This document shows, one piece after another, positions 6,298-7,590 of a stretch of DNA of 7,590 nt; within the stretch, counting starts at the first letter, position 1; the number at the start of each line of letters is the position of its first letter. Under the pieces are notes generated by a model, which was not told the DNA's origin, made no database searches, and worked only from the letters and a program-made list of their open reading frames with translations. This DNA comes from Pseudomonadota bacterium (GTDB taxonomy: Bacteria; Pseudomonadota; Alphaproteobacteria; Rhizobiales; Rhizobiaceae): contig JAEYTV010000597.1 of the NCBI GenBank assembly GCA_023433855.1, positions 1 to 7,590 of the forward strand, written 5' to 3'. A program made the position numbers and the translations under genes.

Positions 6298-6609
6298 ATG
6301 CACCTGATTGTCGCGGAAATACTCACGAAACCGGGCGCCGAACGCCGCTACGAAGCGTTGCTGCGGGAAGTCGTGCATGCGCTTTCGTCCGATCCGTGCT
6401 TCGTGCGCTTCAGCATCGGCCGCTCGCTCGGCGATCCGCGCATGTTCCTGCTGCATGAGATCTGGACCAGCCGGGACGACTATGAGCGCCTTCGCGGCGG
6501 TTCCGTCTTCCGCGACTATCTTGTGCGCCGGACGGAGCTGGTGGAGATGATCAGCCACCGCGACTGGCAGCTTGTCGAAGAGGTCTCATCTCACGCGCAA
6601 GGCGCCTGA
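6298..6609 (+). CDS. ABM-fold protein (antibiotic biosynthesis monooxygenase domain)
   Basis: A 103-residue single-domain ABM-like protein. The layout is typical: MHLIVAEILTKPGAERRYEALLREVV, then CFVRFSIGRSLGDPRMFLLHEIWTSRDDYERL, then a C-terminal HRDWQLVEEV strand. Members of the family oxidise quinols or polyketide-like aromatics without a cofactor or degrade haem; others have no known activity. The His commonly seen after the EIW...DDYERL helix (H-x-x-T/S-x-H-F) is not present; GGSVFRDYL stands there, so monooxygenase activity is uncertain. I chose the ATG at 6298 because it starts 8 nt after the SnoaL-like stop and gives the normal family start. An upstream in-frame ATG at 6244 would sit inside the previous gene. 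Last gene of the plus-strand cluster. Confidence 0.85.
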   Translation: MHLIVAEILTKPGAERRYEALLREVVHALSSDPCFVRFSIGRSLGDPRMFLLHEIWTSRDDYERLRGGSVFRDYLVRRTELVEMISHRDWQLVEEVSSHAQGA

Positions 6610-6619
6610 ACCGCTGCCC

Positions 6620-7387
6620 TCAGGAGACGAGACAGCGGGCGAACAGCTCATTCTGGCTTGATATGCCGAGTTTGGCATAGGCGCGCTTGCGGTAGGTTAC
6701 GACGCTGGTCAGGCCGATGCCGAGATCGTGCGATATTCCCTCCGCGGTGAGGCCGAGCAGGATCCGGCTGCATACCTCGATCTCGCGCTCGCTCAGGCCG
6801 CTGCACGTGTTGAGCAGGCGCTCGGACATCACGGAGATGGAAGGCCGGCCCGTCGAAGGATCGATGCCCAGCTCCTGGCTTAGCAGGAAATGGCGCTTGG
6901 CCGCCTCCCGGAACAGCTTCCAGGCGTTGCGCAGCCGGTCCGTCTCCGCCATGCCGAATGTGTAGCGGCGGCGATAGCGATAGAAGCTCATGCGCAGCAA
7001 GGTCTGGTTCTCCCTGAAGATCAGGGTCAGCCGGTCGCTGATCTGCGGGATATCGAAGCAGTCGCGGCGGTACCGGTCGTCGGAGAACTCGCTGGAGAAG
7101 ACGTGGTGGACCGTGCGGTCTTCACCCATGCGGCGGTCCCTCAGCGTCGGATCGGTGCGCCAGTGGTCGCGCAGATAGCGCTGCGACGCCTGCATCGCGG
7201 CGCTGGGCGATTGGACGCCGGTGGCAACGAGACAGGCAGGCTGCTGCTCGTCCTGGAAGGCGAACAGAGTGCAGTAATCGGCCTCAATGACTTCCTTGCT
7301 GATCCGCATGAGCGAATCGCTGAAGGAGGGGCATCCGACGGACGCTATGAGGTCGGCGGCGGAGTCGGCGGTGATCGTGGCGTTCAT
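6620..7387 (-). CDS. LuxR-family transcriptional regulator, orphan type
   Basis: A 255-residue regulator with a C-terminal LuxR helix-turn-helix at ~195-252 (GLSEREIEVCSRILLGLTAE, then DLGIGLTSVVTYRKRAYAKLGISSQNELF). The N-terminal ~170 residues look like a GAF/PAS-type sensor region (ADYCTLFAFQDEQQPACLVAT, then YLRDHWRTDP, then RRDCFDIPQISDRLTLIFRENQ). I do not see the acyl-homoserine-lactone pocket pattern, and no luxI-type synthase is in the window, so it is probably an orphan responding to another ligand. The ATG at 7387 is the only ATG, GTG or TTG start in its frame between there and about 7490. It lacks a clear ribosome site. The gene converges on the hydrolase-ABM cluster with 10 bp between stops. 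Regulation of that cluster is plausible but not shown. Confidence 0.9.
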   Translation of the reverse strand: MNATITADSAADLIASVGCPSFSDSLMRISKEVIEADYCTLFAFQDEQQPACLVATGVQSPSAAMQASQRYLRDHWRTDPTLRDRRMGEDRTVHHVFSSEFSDDRYRRDCFDIPQISDRLTLIFRENQTLLRMSFYRYRRRYTFGMAETDRLRNAWKLFREAAKRHFLLSQELGIDPSTGRPSISVMSERLLNTCSGLSEREIEVCSRILLGLTAEGISHDLGIGLTSVVTYRKRAYAKLGISSQNELFARCLVS

Positions 7388-7389
7388 CG

Positions 7390-7455
7390 TCAGTACGCCA
7401 TACCGCTGGCTGCCCGGAGAGACAAAGTTGTCTCTCGCATCATTGGTTTTCCCAC
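7390..7455 (-). CDS. Possible 21-residue leader peptide of luxR
   Basis: A GTG start (7453-7455) lies 4 nt after GGGAGG (7460-7465), the best ribosome site in the luxR upstream region. The frame runs 21 codons, with in-frame ATG ATG at codons 5-6, and its TGA (7390-7392) is 2 nt before the luxR ATG. That spacing is ideal for translational coupling, and luxR itself lacks a good ribosome site. The peptide (beginning MGKPMMRETT) matches nothing I recognise. The palindrome at 7417-7436 lies within it. A short ORF like this can arise by chance. Confidence 0.3.
   Translation of the reverse strand: MGKPMMRETTLSLRAASGMAY
7417..7436. promoter_or_regulatory. Perfect 9+9 bp palindrome upstream of luxR
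   Basis: GAGAGACAA and TTGTCTCTC flank a 2-bp centre (AG), making a 20-bp near-perfect dyad 29 bp before the luxR start. A loop of 2 nt is too tight for a good RNA hairpin at full pairing, so a DNA-bound dimer fits better. The 20-bp length is that of lux-box type operators, though the bases differ from known lux boxes. If the promoter at 7508-7535 is right, it lies in the transcribed leader, where a bound protein would act as a roadblock or repressor. Confidence 0.55.
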
Positions 7456-7507
7456 GTTTCCTCCCAATCGCTGACGCGGCCGTGTGTTCCGCATCTGATC
7501 CGGCGGG

Positions 7508-7535
7508 ATTCTGGACCCTGTCCCTGCCGTGTCAA
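7508..7535 (-). promoter_or_regulatory. Sigma70-like promoter for luxR
   Basis: On the minus strand TTGACA (7530-7535), a perfect -35 consensus, is followed after 16 bp by CAGAAT (7508-7513), a 4-of-6 match to TATAAT. Transcription would begin near 7500, leaving a leader of about 113 nt before luxR. The -35 box is embedded in overlapping inverted repeats. Confidence 0.5.
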
Positions 7536-7546
7536 GACACGTCTTG
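7529..7546. promoter_or_regulatory. Overlapping dyads covering the luxR -35 box
   Basis: GTGTC-AA-GACAC (7529-7540) and CAAGAC-AC-GTCTTG (7533-7546) are two perfect inverted repeats sharing eight bases. They cover the TTGACA hexamer and the bases just upstream of it. Such a placement suits a repressor or class-II activator site. Which protein binds is unknown; LuxR autoregulation is one option. Confidence 0.4.
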
Positions 7547-7590
7547 TGCCCGAACGGCGGGTGGTCCGCTGTCCTTCTTTCGAGGGACTG

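Noticed and set aside
6611..6638. CCGCTG/CAGCGG stem between convergent genes as a bidirectional terminator
   Set aside because: The stem is interrupted and has no U-rich run on either strand, and most of it lies inside the luxR coding end.
7440..7590. A plus-strand gene starting near the right edge
   Set aside because: I see no start codon with a ribosome site and family-like translation in the last 150 bp; the stretch is better explained as the luxR promoter region.

Overview
The window is GC-rich and tightly packed, with ATGA stop/start overlaps. Its gene set and codon use suggest an alphaproteobacterium, probably Hyphomicrobiales/Rhizobiales such as a Mesorhizobium-like organism. The taxon is an inference from style, not a database match. 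There are ten protein genes, one of them cut by the left edge, plus one possible leader peptide. I see no rRNA, tRNA, CRISPR array, insertion sequence or phage gene.

Left block (1-2254, minus strand): a three-gene operon reading toward the left edge, joined by two ATGA overlaps. The order is pxpA (LamB/YcsF family, 5-oxoprolinase subunit A), a 79-residue biotin carboxyl carrier protein and a biotin carboxylase missing its last ~45 residues. The set looks like a dedicated biotin-dependent module working with a PxpA-type lactam/5-oxoproline hydrolase. The partner subunits (PxpB/PxpC-like) would be expected just beyond the left edge.

Middle (2255-3533): an AT-rich 290-bp divergent regulatory region holds three inverted repeats. 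A LysR-type regulator gene follows on the plus strand and ends in a short intrinsic terminator. By arrangement, the LysR protein most likely controls the pxpA operon and itself.

Right block (3566-6609, plus strand): five tightly packed genes with no familiar named pathway. They encode an alpha/beta hydrolase, a DUF3237 protein, a tandem NIPSNAP (dimeric alpha/beta barrel) protein, a SnoaL-like/NTF2-fold protein and an antibiotic-biosynthesis-monooxygenase (ABM) fold protein. Such folds typically hydrolyse, dehydrate, isomerise or oxygenate small cyclic or polyketide-like molecules. The cluster is the best candidate here for an uncharacterised pathway.

Right end (6620-7590, minus strand): a LuxR-type regulator converges on the five-gene cluster with a 10-bp gap. 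Its upstream region has a good sigma70-like promoter (TTGACA, 16 bp, CAGAAT), overlapping dyads at the -35 box, a perfect 9+9 bp palindrome in the leader, and a possible 21-codon leader ORF ending 2 nt before the luxR start.
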